Under the pieces are notes generated by a model. The model searched no databases, had not been told where the DNA came from, and worked only from the letters and a program-made list of their open reading frames with translations. A stretch of DNA of 57,001 nt, taken from CAZJLN01 sp964540765 (lineage in GTDB: Bacteria > Chloroflexota > Anaerolineae > Anaerolineales > Anaerolineaceae). Position 1 is the stretch's first letter. Each line of letters begins with the position of its first letter. The stretch lies in contig CAZINW010000011.1 of NCBI GenBank assembly GCA_964540765.1, positions 1 to 57,001 of the forward strand, written 5' to 3'. Both the position numbers and the translations under genes were made by a program. Below, piece after piece: positions 26,298 through 34,503 of this stretch.

Positions 26298-27536
26298 ATG
26301 GTAGAGAAAGTGGAAGTGCTGGCGATCATTCCAGCCCGGGGCGGGTCAAAGGGGATCCCCCGCAAGAATATCAAAGTTTTTGCGGGTTATCCCCTGATCG
26401 CATACAGTATTGTTGCTGCAAAGCAATCGAAGCTGGTAACGCGGGTGATCGTTTCGACAGATGATGCGGACATTGTTGAGGTTACCAGGCGATGGGGTGC
26501 GGAGGTGCCTTTTACCCGCCCTTCTGAATATTCACAGGATCACACGCTTGATTACCCGGTCATACGCCATGCGTTGGATTGGTTAGCGGAAAATGAGGGT
26601 TATTACCCGGATGTGGTGGTGCAATTGCGACCGACTTCGCCTGTGCGACCCAGAAATTGCATTGATGATGCCATCCAATTGTTGCTGGATCATCCTGATG
26701 CGGATTGCGTGCGTGGGGTGGTGAGTGCAGGTCAAAATCCTTTTAAGATGTGGACGATTGATAGTGAGACAGGACAGATGAGACCGCTGATAGGTGTTGA
26801 AGGGATCAAGGAGCCTTACAATGCTCCCCGGCAGGTGCTCCCCCAGGTTTACTGGCAAACCGGGCACATTGATGCCATTCGCGCCCAAACCATCATTGAA
26901 AAGGGTTCGTTAACCGGGGACGTGATCCTTCCTTTAATGATTGACCCACGCTATACGGTGGATATTGATATGCCTTCGGATTGGAAGATTTCCGAGAAGT
27001 TGGTTCAGAATGGTGATCTTGAAATGGCAGACCCCGCCAATTTGAGACGCCATTTCCCAAAAGATATCAGCCTGCTTGTGATGGATTTTGATGGGGTATT
27101 AACGGATAACCGGGTGTGGGTTGATGAATATGGCAAAGAATCCGTGTCTTCCAACCGTTCTGACAGCCTTGGGCTCGAAAAACTGAGGCAATTAACCGCG
27201 ATCCAGGTAATGGTGATTTCGAAAGAGACCAACCCGGTGGTGGCAGCCCGCTGCAAGAAACTCAATCTCCCTGTATTGCGGGCGGTGGAGAATAAAGGTG
27301 AGGCTTTGAGAAAGGTGATCAATGATAGCGGACTGGGCGCTGACGCTGTTATCTTTGCAGGCAATGACACAAATGATCTGTCGGCATTTTCTGCGGCGGG
27401 TTATACGGTTGCACCTGCAGATGCCCATCCCGAGGTTTTGCGCAGGGCCGACCTAGTGCTTTCGATGAACGGTGGGCATGGCGCAGTGCGTGAGCTTTGT
27501 GATATCATTCTTGCTCATTTGGAGATTAACTACTAA
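26298..27536 (+). CDS. CMP-nonulosonate synthetase fused to HAD phosphatase (CMAS-like)
   Basis: 412 residues. Residues about 8-240 form a CMP-sialate synthetase domain: IIPARGGSKGIPRKNI (P-loop-like CTP site), VVQLRPTSPVRPRNCID and VDIDMPSDW. From about residue 255 a KdsC-like HAD domain begins: MDFDGVLTD with nucleophile Asp263 and acid/base Asp265, a KGEALRKV lysine and AGNDTNDLSAF with Asp357 and Asp360. All four HAD motifs are intact. This two-domain order is the one found in animal CMAS, where the HAD nucleophile is changed. The HAD half probably removes the 9-phosphate of the product of a NANS-like synthase (28674). Starts at ATG 26298 behind GGAGG; the longer frame from 26247 is not supported. 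Confidence 0.88.
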   Translation: MVEKVEVLAIIPARGGSKGIPRKNIKVFAGYPLIAYSIVAAKQSKLVTRVIVSTDDADIVEVTRRWGAEVPFTRPSEYSQDHTLDYPVIRHALDWLAENEGYYPDVVVQLRPTSPVRPRNCIDDAIQLLLDHPDADCVRGVVSAGQNPFKMWTIDSETGQMRPLIGVEGIKEPYNAPRQVLPQVYWQTGHIDAIRAQTIIEKGSLTGDVILPLMIDPRYTVDIDMPSDWKISEKLVQNGDLEMADPANLRRHFPKDISLLVMDFDGVLTDNRVWVDEYGKESVSSNRSDSLGLEKLRQLTAIQVMVISKETNPVVAARCKKLNLPVLRAVENKGEALRKVINDSGLGADAVIFAGNDTNDLSAFSAAGYTVAPADAHPEVLRRADLVLSMNGGHGAVRELCDIILAHLEINY

Positions 27537-27582
27537 ACAAAAAATACCAGGATGATTTTCCTGTTTGAAATTGGAGAAACTG

Positions 27583-28644
27583 ATGTTTGATATTGAATTT
27601 TACATGAAGGTTTATGAGCTCAAGAAGCGGATCATGGGTGGGGAAAAATTCCCGCGCGAGTACCTGATAGAGAAGTTGGAATCTTATCGCAGCCTGCTGC
27701 CAGTTGTCTATAATATTGAAACCACCAACGCCTGCAACATGCGCTGTGAGATGTGCCCGCGCACCACGATGATGACAAGACCGATCGAAACCATGCAGCC
27801 TGATCTGTTCAAAAGGGTGATTGACCAACTCTCACCCTTCTCCCCTGAACAATTGAATCGCTGGGAGAAATTCGTCGTTCAGAACTATGGCATCCACAAA
27901 GATGAGATGAGTGAGAATCATTATTTTCTCTATATGATCCCGCGGGTGATCGTCCTGCATGGCTATGGGGATCCACTATTGGACAGAAACATGCCTCAAT
28001 ACGTCAAATGGATGACTGAAAGAGGTTTGGAAAGTTATTTTTCATGCAACCCTGCCAATATCAACATGGAACGCACCATCGAAACTTTTACCAATGGACT
28101 GGGGTACGTCAAATATTCGATTGAGAGTGTAGATGACCTGCGCCATAAAGAGGTGCGCGGTCAGGCATCGAATTTCACGGAATCTTATAAGAATATCCTC
28201 AAACTTTTGGATATCAAGGCACAGCGCAATTACCAAACAAAGATCGTGATCACCATGATCAATCTCAACAAGCCCTGGCAAAGAGATGAATTTGAACGCC
28301 TGAAAGAGGCTTTCAAGGGCTGTGATGTTTATGTTTATCTGAAGAGCCAGGATCAGCAATGGTATGAAGATAACAAACAACAGACCCAATCCATCCATTG
28401 GATAGAATTCTGCCAGTTCCCATGGTCATCCATGACCGTCAAGTCGAATGGAGAGTGCGTGGAGTGCGTTGAGGACTTCAATAATGAGATCATTTTGGGT
28501 GATACCCGCCATGAATTCCTGTTTGATATTTGGAATGGGGAGAAATACCGGAAATTCCGCAACGATCATTTTGACCTGACCCCCGGGATCAAGTGCACTG
28601 AGCAGTGTGACATGCAGCTGATCGGCAGCTTCCTGGCAGGCTGA
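27583..28644 (+). CDS. Radical SAM protein with SPASM-like C-terminus
   Basis: 353 residues. The radical SAM cluster motif is CNMRCEMC (NACNMRCEMCPRTTMM), about residue 50, followed by a TIM-barrel-like sequence and a cysteine-rich end: WIEFCQFPW, NGECVECVEDFNN and GIKCTEQCDM, which together can hold an auxiliary 4Fe-4S cluster (SPASM type). A TTG at 27565 could add six residues, but GGAG sits ahead of the ATG at 27583. It lies between CMAS-HAD and NeuB-like genes, so it may change the sugar by a radical route, but its substrate is unknown. Confidence 0.75.
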   Translation: MFDIEFYMKVYELKKRIMGGEKFPREYLIEKLESYRSLLPVVYNIETTNACNMRCEMCPRTTMMTRPIETMQPDLFKRVIDQLSPFSPEQLNRWEKFVVQNYGIHKDEMSENHYFLYMIPRVIVLHGYGDPLLDRNMPQYVKWMTERGLESYFSCNPANINMERTIETFTNGLGYVKYSIESVDDLRHKEVRGQASNFTESYKNILKLLDIKAQRNYQTKIVITMINLNKPWQRDEFERLKEAFKGCDVYVYLKSQDQQWYEDNKQQTQSIHWIEFCQFPWSSMTVKSNGECVECVEDFNNEIILGDTRHEFLFDIWNGEKYRKFRNDHFDLTPGIKCTEQCDMQLIGSFLAG

Positions 28645-28673
28645 CAGCTGGAGACAATAAAGGAGTAAAAAAC

Positions 28674-29549
28674 ATGAATCGAGAGATAAAAATCGGCAAG
28701 CGCCTGGTTGGTGATGGTCATCCTGTTTACATTGTAGCTGAAATTGGCATTAACCATAATGGTAGCGTGGAAATTGCCAAGCAATTAATTGATGCTGCCA
28801 AACATGCTGGCGTCGATGCGGTTAAATTTCAAAAACGTACACCAGAATTGTGTGTCCCTGAGCATCAGCGCGATCAAATGCGGGATACACCTTGGGGTTA
28901 CATTACCTACATGGACTACCGTTACAAGGTTGAGTTTGACCGGGCTGCCTATGAAGAAATTGACAGGTACTGTCATTCAATCGGTATGGACTGGATGGCA
29001 TCCTCATGGGATATACCATCGGTCGAGTTTCTGGAAGCATTTATTCCGCCAGCGCACAAAGTCCCATCCGCATTGCTGACAGACCACACACTCCTAAGGG
29101 CGCTCAAGGACACTGGCAAGCCGATCATTCTCTCCACCGGCATGTCGACATTGAATGAAATCAAGGCCGCGGTTGAGATCATTGGAGTCGAAAATCTGAT
29201 CATCACGCATACCACCAGCAGTTATCCCTGTCCACCAGATGAACTTAATTTACGCATGATACAAACACTTCGTGACCTGTTTGCGGTGCCGATCGGTTAT
29301 TCAGGGCATGAAGTCGGACTGGTGCCTTCAGCCGTGGCAGTTGCAATGGGCGCATGCCTGGTGGAACGCCATGTCACCCTTGACCGTGCCATGTGGGGTA
29401 GTGATCAATCCGCGTCCGTGGAGCCACAGGGAATTGAAAAGCTGGTCAAATATATCCGTGTGACCGAAATGTCACTTGGCGATGGCATCAAGCGTGTGTA
29501 TGACAGCGAGAAATCCTCTTTGAGTAAGTTGCGTCGGTTCAGTCATTAG
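28674..29549 (+). CDS. Short NeuB-family synthase (NANS/KDN synthase-like, no SAF domain)
   Basis: 291 residues, only the TIM barrel: KIGKRLVGDGHPVYIVAEIG, NHNGSVEIAKQLIDAAK, AVKFQKRTPE, PIILSTGMSTLNEIK, IGYSGHEVGLVPS and RHVTLDRAMWGSDQSASVEP. The last string (IGYSGHE...RH.TLD...GSDQSAS.EP) matches the sialate/KDN synthases that use phosphorylated sugars better than the SpsE type. The C-terminal SAF domain that NeuB and NANS normally carry is missing, so it may work alone or with another SAF protein. Behind AAAGGAG. The neighbouring CMAS-HAD supports a 9-phosphate route. Confidence 0.85.
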   Translation: MNREIKIGKRLVGDGHPVYIVAEIGINHNGSVEIAKQLIDAAKHAGVDAVKFQKRTPELCVPEHQRDQMRDTPWGYITYMDYRYKVEFDRAAYEEIDRYCHSIGMDWMASSWDIPSVEFLEAFIPPAHKVPSALLTDHTLLRALKDTGKPIILSTGMSTLNEIKAAVEIIGVENLIITHTTSSYPCPPDELNLRMIQTLRDLFAVPIGYSGHEVGLVPSAVAVAMGACLVERHVTLDRAMWGSDQSASVEPQGIEKLVKYIRVTEMSLGDGIKRVYDSEKSSLSKLRRFSH

Positions 29550-29557
29550 GAGTATGT

Positions 29558-31168
29558 GTGCACGGGCGATTTAACCACTTTTTAAGGCTGGCAAATGCCA
29601 GGATTCGTCATACTGAGATGAACTGGCAGGTTGATCGCATGGCGAAAGGTGTTGCGCGTCAGCGAGGGGAAGTGGATCAAGCGCCCATTGTTTTCTTTAA
29701 TGCCTCAACCCGTTTGAGAGGAATCAGTTTAAATGCAGCGTTCAGCCTTCTGAGCGCATGGTCGCTGCAAATGCAGGGCACCCCTGTTGTTCAATTTGCA
29801 TGTGGCAGGGGGATGGCACACTGTGTGCTTGGTACCAATCGTCATGATATTGGGCAGGCACCGCCCTGTACTGAGTGTATGCACCAGTCCAGGGTTTTAT
29901 ATAAGCATATGGATGTGCACTGGTTTGCTTACCATGGGGATGTGGATTTGAAAAGGACCATCGAAAAATTGGACCTTGATGCCCTTTCCAAATTTACCTA
30001 TCAAGGCGTGCCCCTGGGTGAATTGGTGCTGCCTTCAACGCGTTGGATACTCCGACGGCATAATCTCAATCAGGATGATGCAGCACTTGAAATAACGAGA
30101 GATTACATTCTCTCTGCCTGGTCTGTGAAACAGGCATTTGAAGCCCTGGTTCGTGAAGTTAAGCCACAAAGTGTGGTGGTATTTAATGGCATGATGTATC
30201 CTGAAGCGACAGTACGCTGGGTGGCAAACCAGCATGGCATACCTTCCTTCAGCCATGAGGTGGGGATGGCACCTTTTAGTGGCTTCTTTACAGCAGGAGA
30301 GGCGACTGCTTATCCAGTGACAATCCCAGACGACTTTCATTTGACGGATGCTCAAAACGAAAAACTGGATGCTTATCTCAGCAATCGTTTTAAGGGTAAA
30401 TTTACCATGGCAGGTCAGCAATTCTGGCCTGAAATGAGCGGTCTTGATGATAACTTCTTAAGGTCTGCAGACAAATTCAAGCAGATCATCCCGGTATTTA
30501 CCAATGTTGTTTTTGATACCAGTCAACCGCATGCCAATGTGGTCTTTAGCGATATGTTTGAATGGCTGGACATGGTATTGGAAATTGCCAAAAATCATAT
30601 GGAGACCTTATTCATCATTCGTGCACACCCGGATGAAGCCAGACCTGGAAAAGCCAGCGAAGAGAGTGTGGCGGGTTGGGCAGTTCGGTGTAAAGTAGCG
30701 GAATTACCAAATGTGATATTTATCCGACCGGACGAGTTTTTTAGCTCTTATGAAATGATACAGCGGGCAAAATTCATTATGATCTACAATTCCACCATCG
30801 GGCTGGAGGCTGCCATCATGGGAAAACCCGTGCTGTGTGCCGGTAAAGCCCGCTATACGCAGCTTGAGACGGTCTTTTTTCCCAACACGCTACCTGCTTT
30901 TCGTGCACAGGCTGAAACATTCCTGGAGGCTGATCAGATTGAAGTCCCCGAAGCCTTTCGAGAGAATGCGCGGCGCTTTTTATATTTTCAACTCTATCGT
31001 ACATCGCTGCCTTTTGGTGCTTACATTGAGGAGGATGGAGTCTGGAATGGCTACGTCAGGTTGAAGAAATTCAAACCGGCGGATCTCCTGCCAGAGAACT
31101 CCTCAACCATGCAAGCCGTCCATAATGGCTTGCTGCACCAGGGCGATTTTTTACTGACTGAGGGTTAA
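29558..31168 (+). CDS. Large capsule-polysaccharide-synthesis-like transferase (paralogue)
   Basis: 536 residues starting with GTG behind AGGAG. It resembles the gene at 14124: LFIIRAHPDEARPGK, IMIYNSTIGLEAAIMGKPVL and CAGKARY correspond to its HPGE and TTVGLEMAMSGLPVVVAG blocks. A cysteine-rich N-terminal piece (CGRGMAHCVLG and CTECMHQS) may bind zinc. Likely a GT-B transferase that adds a nonulosonic acid or sugar phosphate; assignment rests on the capsule-like C-terminal half and on the neighbouring CMP-nonulosonate genes. Confidence 0.58.
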   Translation: MHGRFNHFLRLANARIRHTEMNWQVDRMAKGVARQRGEVDQAPIVFFNASTRLRGISLNAAFSLLSAWSLQMQGTPVVQFACGRGMAHCVLGTNRHDIGQAPPCTECMHQSRVLYKHMDVHWFAYHGDVDLKRTIEKLDLDALSKFTYQGVPLGELVLPSTRWILRRHNLNQDDAALEITRDYILSAWSVKQAFEALVREVKPQSVVVFNGMMYPEATVRWVANQHGIPSFSHEVGMAPFSGFFTAGEATAYPVTIPDDFHLTDAQNEKLDAYLSNRFKGKFTMAGQQFWPEMSGLDDNFLRSADKFKQIIPVFTNVVFDTSQPHANVVFSDMFEWLDMVLEIAKNHMETLFIIRAHPDEARPGKASEESVAGWAVRCKVAELPNVIFIRPDEFFSSYEMIQRAKFIMIYNSTIGLEAAIMGKPVLCAGKARYTQLETVFFPNTLPAFRAQAETFLEADQIEVPEAFRENARRFLYFQLYRTSLPFGAYIEEDGVWNGYVRLKKFKPADLLPENSSTMQAVHNGLLHQGDFLLTEG

Positions 31169-31192
31169 CCAGTTGATTTAAAAGGAGAAACG

Positions 31193-31879
31193 ATGACCCT
31201 GGAAAAAATTATTGCACTAGTTCCCATGCGGCATGAATCCGTACGCATACCTGGTAAAAACTACCGTGAAATGGCGGGAAAACCGTTATTCCATCATATT
31301 CTCACAACCTTGCTGGCATGCCCCGAGATTTCACAGATCGTGGTGGATACAGACAGCCCGGTCATCCTGCAGGGATTAAGGGAGTTCTTTCCCAGCATCA
31401 TCGCTTTAGAAAGACCCGAATATTTAAGAGCTGACACAGTTCCAACGAACGAGATATTAATGCATGATACCGCTCAGGTTGAGGCGGATCTGTATTTACA
31501 GACACACGGCACCAACCCATTATTAAAAGCAGAAACAATTTCCAAGGCAATTCAAACGCTCCGAACGGAATTCCCTGCTTATGATTCCGCGTTTGGCGTA
31601 ACCCGGTTGCAGACCCGTCTGTGGGATCAACTGGGGCGAGCCATCAATCACAACCCATCCATCCTGCTCAGGACGCAAGATCTGCCACCTGTCTATGAAG
31701 AAAATTCGTGTCTCTATCTATTTACGCGCGAAACGCTGACATTGCGAAGGAATAGAATTGGAGAACGCCCAGTGATGATTGAAATTGAGCGTGATGAAGC
31801 CTGGGATATCGATGAGGAAATGGATTTTATGATGGCAGATTTGTTGTTAAGAAAGCGGTTGGAAACACAAGTAGAGTGA
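31193..31879 (+). CDS. Acylneuraminate cytidylyltransferase-like protein
   Basis: 228 residues. ALVPMRHESVRIPGKNYR is a CTP-binding loop with PMRHESVR in place of the usual PARGGSKG, then YLQTHGTNPLLKAETI and EIERDEAWDIDEEMDF (the metal-site EIxxxxAWDID pattern of NeuA). The altered loop keeps the basic residues but changes the glycine run, so the substrate may differ. It is the third cytidylyltransferase-like protein in the locus. Confidence 0.8.
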   Translation: MTLEKIIALVPMRHESVRIPGKNYREMAGKPLFHHILTTLLACPEISQIVVDTDSPVILQGLREFFPSIIALERPEYLRADTVPTNEILMHDTAQVEADLYLQTHGTNPLLKAETISKAIQTLRTEFPAYDSAFGVTRLQTRLWDQLGRAINHNPSILLRTQDLPPVYEENSCLYLFTRETLTLRRNRIGERPVMIEIERDEAWDIDEEMDFMMADLLLRKRLETQVE

Positions 31880-31906
31880 TTGATCAATTCACCACGGAGA
31901 GAAAGC

Positions 31907-32887
31907 ATGAAAACCATTCTAGTAACCGCCCCTTACATCATCCCACACATGAACCGCTTCAGACCTGTTTTGGAGCATTTCGATTTCAATTTGATTGTTC
32001 CCGAAGTACATGAACGTTTTTCTGAAGATGAGATCCTCGCATATGCTGGTCAATTTGATGGCACGATTTGTGGCGATGACCGTTATAGCGCAGAAGTCAT
32101 TGAAGCTTGCCTGCCACGCTTGAAGGTCATCTCCAAATGGGGTACTGGCATTGACTCAATCGATCAAGAGGCGGCAGCCAGGTTTGGGGTGAAAGTCTGC
32201 AACACGCCCAACGCTTTTACCGTACCGGTTTCTGAAAGCGTCATGGGATATATGCTGGCATTTGCCAGGCAATTGCCCTGGCTGGATGATGCAGTGAAAG
32301 CTGGTCAATGGACCAAGTACCTGGGGAAATCCCTGGGTGAATGCACCCTTGGTGTGATCGGTGTGGGTAATGTTGGCAAGGCAGTCTTGAGGCGGGCAAG
32401 AGCTTTTGGCATGACGCTACTTGGAAACGACATTATCGAAATTGCCCCGGAGTTCCTGCTGGAATACGATGTGGAGATGACGAACCTCCAGGATCTGATG
32501 AGCAGGTCTGATTTTGTCAGTGTGAACTGTACCTTGAACCCGACCTCATATCATTTGATCAACGCCCAAACGCTTGGCTATTGCAAGCCAGATACCGTGA
32601 TCATCAACATGGCACGTGGCCCGATTGTGGACGAGCAGGCATTGATCACCTGTCTGCAAAATGGAAAAATCAAAGGCGCAGCGCTGGATGTGTTTGAAGT
32701 GGAGCCGTTGCCCGCTGACAGCCCGTTAATGACGATGGGCAACGTCATGCTGGCACCCCATAACTCCAATTCAAGCCCATTTTTCTGGGAACGGGTACAC
32801 TGGAACACCATCCGCAACCTTCTGGAAGGATTAGACATTCCGGTGGAGAGTTTGGCAGCCCTCAAAGCCTTAGAGCCCAGGAAATAA
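31907..32887 (+). CDS. D-isomer specific 2-hydroxyacid dehydrogenase (SerA-like)
   Basis: 326 residues from ATG 31907 (GAGAG upstream; an earlier TTG at 31880 is less likely). NAD-binding GVIGVGNVGKAVLRRARAFG in the centre, ISKWGTGIDSID, NMARGPIVDEQAL and APHNSNSS are typical of phosphoglycerate dehydrogenase family members; the catalytic His of the usual HxxxxT is in MLAPHNSN. Because it sits in a sugar-acid block, it may act on a 2-keto or 2-hydroxy sugar acid rather than on 3-phosphoglycerate. Confidence 0.8.
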   Translation: MKTILVTAPYIIPHMNRFRPVLEHFDFNLIVPEVHERFSEDEILAYAGQFDGTICGDDRYSAEVIEACLPRLKVISKWGTGIDSIDQEAAARFGVKVCNTPNAFTVPVSESVMGYMLAFARQLPWLDDAVKAGQWTKYLGKSLGECTLGVIGVGNVGKAVLRRARAFGMTLLGNDIIEIAPEFLLEYDVEMTNLQDLMSRSDFVSVNCTLNPTSYHLINAQTLGYCKPDTVIINMARGPIVDEQALITCLQNGKIKGAALDVFEVEPLPADSPLMTMGNVMLAPHNSNSSPFFWERVHWNTIRNLLEGLDIPVESLAALKALEPRK

Positions 32888-32919
32888 TTGGATATACTCT
32901 TAATATAGGAAGGTAAGAT

Positions 32920-33687
32920 ATGACTAAAAAAAAGCAACGTGTGGTCCTGATCACAGGGGCGGGTGGTGGCATTGGTCGTGCTACAGTCAAGTTGTTTTCT
33001 GAGGCAGGTTGGGCTGTGATCGGTGTGGACCGCAAGGAAAAATATCCTGATTTCCCGCGAGAGGGGCTTTACATTCAAGCGGATATTTCAGAACCCGCTG
33101 ATCTTGAAACAATTTATGCAAAAGTTTCGGATTTTACACCAGCCCTGGATGCCATTGTCAATAACGCCGGGGTTCAGATTGCCAAACCCCTGGTGGAGAC
33201 GACGGTGGAAGAATGGGATATGGTGATGGCGTCCAACTTAAGGTCGTCGTTCCTGGGAGCAAAATTGGGTCATGCATTGCTGAAAGCTGAGGGAGGCGGC
33301 GCCATTGTGAATGTTTCCTCGGTGCATGCCGTGGCAACATCAGCCAATATTGCCGCCTATGCCGCCAGCAAGGGTGGTCTTTTGGCATTGACGCGTGCCA
33401 TGGCAATTGAATTTGCAACCGATAACATCCGGGTGAATGCCATCCTGCCGGGGGCGGTGGACACGCCCATGCTGCGCGCCGGGCTTGACCGCGGGCATGT
33501 TGGACACGGAACCATGACGGATCGATTGGAGAACCTGGCACGTAAGACCGTCAATGGACGTGTAGGTCAGCCTGAAGAAATTGCCAAATGCATCTACTTC
33601 CTGGCTGACAATGACCAATCATCCTTTATGACCGGGCAGGCTATGATCGTCGATGGCGGAGCTACAGCACGGTTGAGCACAGAATAA
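32920..33687 (+). CDS. Short-chain dehydrogenase/reductase (FabG-like)
   Basis: 255-residue classical SDR: TGxxxGIG motif as ITGAGGGIGRATVK, NNAGVQIAKPL, the active-site NVSSVHAV followed by AAYAASKGG (Tyr-x3-Lys), and GQAMIVDGGATA at the end. In a sialic-acid neighbourhood such SDRs are often ketoreductases, for example in legionaminic acid pathways (PtmA-like). RBS GGAAGG lies just upstream. Confidence 0.83.
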   Translation: MTKKKQRVVLITGAGGGIGRATVKLFSEAGWAVIGVDRKEKYPDFPREGLYIQADISEPADLETIYAKVSDFTPALDAIVNNAGVQIAKPLVETTVEEWDMVMASNLRSSFLGAKLGHALLKAEGGGAIVNVSSVHAVATSANIAAYAASKGGLLALTRAMAIEFATDNIRVNAILPGAVDTPMLRAGLDRGHVGHGTMTDRLENLARKTVNGRVGQPEEIAKCIYFLADNDQSSFMTGQAMIVDGGATARLSTE

Positions 33688-33693
33688 ATTGAA

Positions 33694-34500
33694 ATGAAAA
33701 AAATTGCCAAGAAAGTTCTTACACCCAAATTGATCGGCGCATTGGGCCATACTTACGATGCGATCCAGCGCTTGCCGGAACTGCCAGGCGCATATCTGCA
33801 TCCATGGCGAAGAGAGTCGATCCGCAAGTTGGCGATGCTAAAGGACGCTCACAAAGGCGAGCGCTGCTTTTTAATTGGCAACGGTCCCAGCCTGCGCAAT
33901 ACAGACCTCAGCAAGCTGGTTGGAGAATTTACATTTGGTTTTAATCGCATCTTCCTGGCGGCAGATGAATTGGGTTTTGTGCCATCCTGCCTGGTATCGA
34001 TCAATGACCTGATGATCGAACAATCGGCAGCAGAGCTACAGGCATTAATGATGCCTAAATTTTTTGCATGGCGTTCACGGCGCTGGCTGACGCTGGCTGA
34101 CGACATCCATTTTATTTACACAAGTTATACAGGTGCGCGGTTTGCACGCGATGTTACCGGCAGGGTGTGGGAAGGAGCCACCGTGACCAATGTGGCGTTG
34201 CAGTTGGCATACCATATGGGGTTTACGAAAGTCATATTAATCGGTGTGGACCATAATTTCACATCAAAGGGCAAGCCAAACACAACCGTGGTATCAACCG
34301 GGGATGACCCAAACCATTTTTCTGGAGCCTATTTTGGAAAAGGATTCCGCTGGCAGCTGCCTGACTTGGAAACGTCAGAAATTGGGTATCGTATGGCACG
34401 CAAGGCTTTTGAGGAAGACGACAGACAGGTTTTGGATGCCACTATTGGTGGTAAGCTGGATATATTCCCAAAGGTCGACTACGGAAGTCTTTTCAAATAA
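33694..34500 (+). CDS. DUF115/MptE-like protein, possible nonulosonate transferase
   Basis: 268 residues with the signature CFLIGNGPSLRNTDLSK near residue 58 and a later VWEGATVTNVALQLAYHMGF, KVILIGVDHNFTSKG. These match DUF115/MAF-like proteins. Members include flagellin glycosylation (Maf) and 6-hydroxymethylpterin pyrophosphokinase (MptE) proteins; GNGPSL is also the CMP-sugar binding loop of GT42 sialyltransferases. Following three CMP-sugar-related genes, transfer of a nonulosonic acid is plausible, but this is inference. Confidence 0.55.
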   Translation: MKKIAKKVLTPKLIGALGHTYDAIQRLPELPGAYLHPWRRESIRKLAMLKDAHKGERCFLIGNGPSLRNTDLSKLVGEFTFGFNRIFLAADELGFVPSCLVSINDLMIEQSAAELQALMMPKFFAWRSRRWLTLADDIHFIYTSYTGARFARDVTGRVWEGATVTNVALQLAYHMGFTKVILIGVDHNFTSKGKPNTTVVSTGDDPNHFSGAYFGKGFRWQLPDLETSEIGYRMARKAFEEDDRQVLDATIGGKLDIFPKVDYGSLFK

Positions 34501-34503
34501 ATC

